Source: Gammaproteobacteria bacterium
GTDB lineage: Bacteria > Pseudomonadota > Gammaproteobacteria > Arenicellales > Poriferihabitantaceae
Reading direction: 5' to 3'
Length of the DNA: 6,165 bases
Assembly: GCA_024679435.1 (NCBI GenBank)
Contig: JAIBDK010000150.1
Coordinates: 1-6,165, forward strand
Shown here: positions 5,853 through 6,165 of the stretch, piece by piece
Layout: every line of letters begins with the position of its first letter
Numbering within the stretch: the stretch's first letter is position 1
Translations under genes and position numbers: made by a program
Notes under the pieces: model-generated
The model's database searches: none
Seen by the model: the letters and a program-made list of their open reading frames with translations, nothing else
Told to the model about the DNA's origin: nothing

Positions 5853-6165
5853 ATGATCTCTGGAATTAGGAGTCATTATTCAGTGGTTGTAATTGGTGCC
5901 GGTCCTGCGGGAATGGCCGCAGCGCAGGAGCTGGCAGCCCGAGATATTGACGTTGCGCTTTTCGATGAACAACCATTTTCGGGTGGTCAGATCTATCGAC
6001 ATATATTGAACAGCCCTCTGGATAATCCGGCTGTTTTAGGAAAAGACTATGCGCAGGGCCATAGATTGGCCGAAAGTATTGCTGAAACAAAAATTCAATA
6101 TTTTCCGGGAGCATCTGTATGGTATCTCGATGACAATCGAATTATTGGGGTCGTCAATCAGGATA
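5853..6165 (+). CDS. NAD(P)/FAD-dependent oxidoreductase, alpha subunit-like (HcnB/OoxA type), N-terminal part
   Basis: The first 104 codons are visible and the gene leaves the window. VVVIGAGPAGMAAAQELAARDIDVALFDEQPFSGGQIYR (11-49) holds the FAD-binding motif Gly15-x-Gly17-x-x-Gly20 and the DEQPxxGGQIYR string typical of HcnB/OoxA-like large subunits. In such complexes this chain carries a second flavin and passes electrons onward, while the DAO-type chain oxidises substrate (family knowledge). The complete protein would be expected to have roughly 400-480 residues. The ATG at 5853 lies 2 bp after the preceding stop. AAAGG lies 13 nt upstream, which is far, so ribosomes may arrive mainly by coupling. 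An AGGAG inside the frame (5868-5872) could alternatively serve GTG 5883, but that would leave almost nothing before the first strand. Confidence 0.92.
   Translation, partial: MISGIRSHYSVVVIGAGPAGMAAAQELAARDIDVALFDEQPFSGGQIYRHILNSPLDNPAVLGKDYAQGHRLAESIAETKIQYFPGASVWYLDDNRIIGVVNQD

Overview
The window looks like bacterial chromosomal DNA of moderate G+C (about half, judged by eye). It has short intergenic gaps, overlapping genes and polycistronic runs. The protein families fit a proteobacterium with an amino-acid or amine catabolic lifestyle, and a gammaproteobacterium is the best guess. Nothing in the sequence fixes the genus. I see no tRNA, rRNA, CRISPR array, transposase or integrase.

Layout. 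(1) 1-533, minus: the N-terminal third of an amidase-signature hydrolase, cut by the window edge exactly at its nucleophilic serine. (2) 623-1165, minus: a VOC/glyoxalase-fold protein that may be cotranscribed with the amidase. (3) 1166-1313: an AT-rich divergent control region with two overlapping promoter-like signals, a direct repeat and small dyads. (4) about 1297-1692, plus: a small protein I do not recognise. (5) 1703-2776, minus: a C45-type Ntn-hydrolase (penicillin acyltransferase-like). It lies 16 bp downstream of (6) 2793-4241, minus: an ATP-grasp ligase. These two form a clear operon. (7) 4242-4442: a divergent intergenic region with a candidate -10 box. (8) 4443-5546, 5539-5850 and 5853 to the edge, plus: a tight operon for a DAO-type FAD oxidoreductase, a small 2Fe-2S ferredoxin-like subunit, and the start of a second FAD/NAD(P)-type subunit. 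This is the three-part layout known from HcnABC, opine oxidases and D-hydroxyproline dehydrogenase.

Working together (inference). One divergently transcribed locus holds an ATP-dependent ligase, an Ntn-type amide hydrolase or acyltransferase, and a three-subunit amine or amino-acid dehydrogenase. An amidase lies nearby. This recalls the ligate-oxidise-hydrolyse logic of the gamma-glutamyl-putrescine (Puu) pathway. There a ligase caps an amine, a DAO-family flavoenzyme oxidises it, and a hydrolase releases the product. Here the enzyme families differ and the substrate is unknown. The most unusual local feature is a perfect 9-bp inverted repeat whose 7-nt loop carries both ATG codons at the start of the C45 gene, which suggests translational coupling to the ligase gene.
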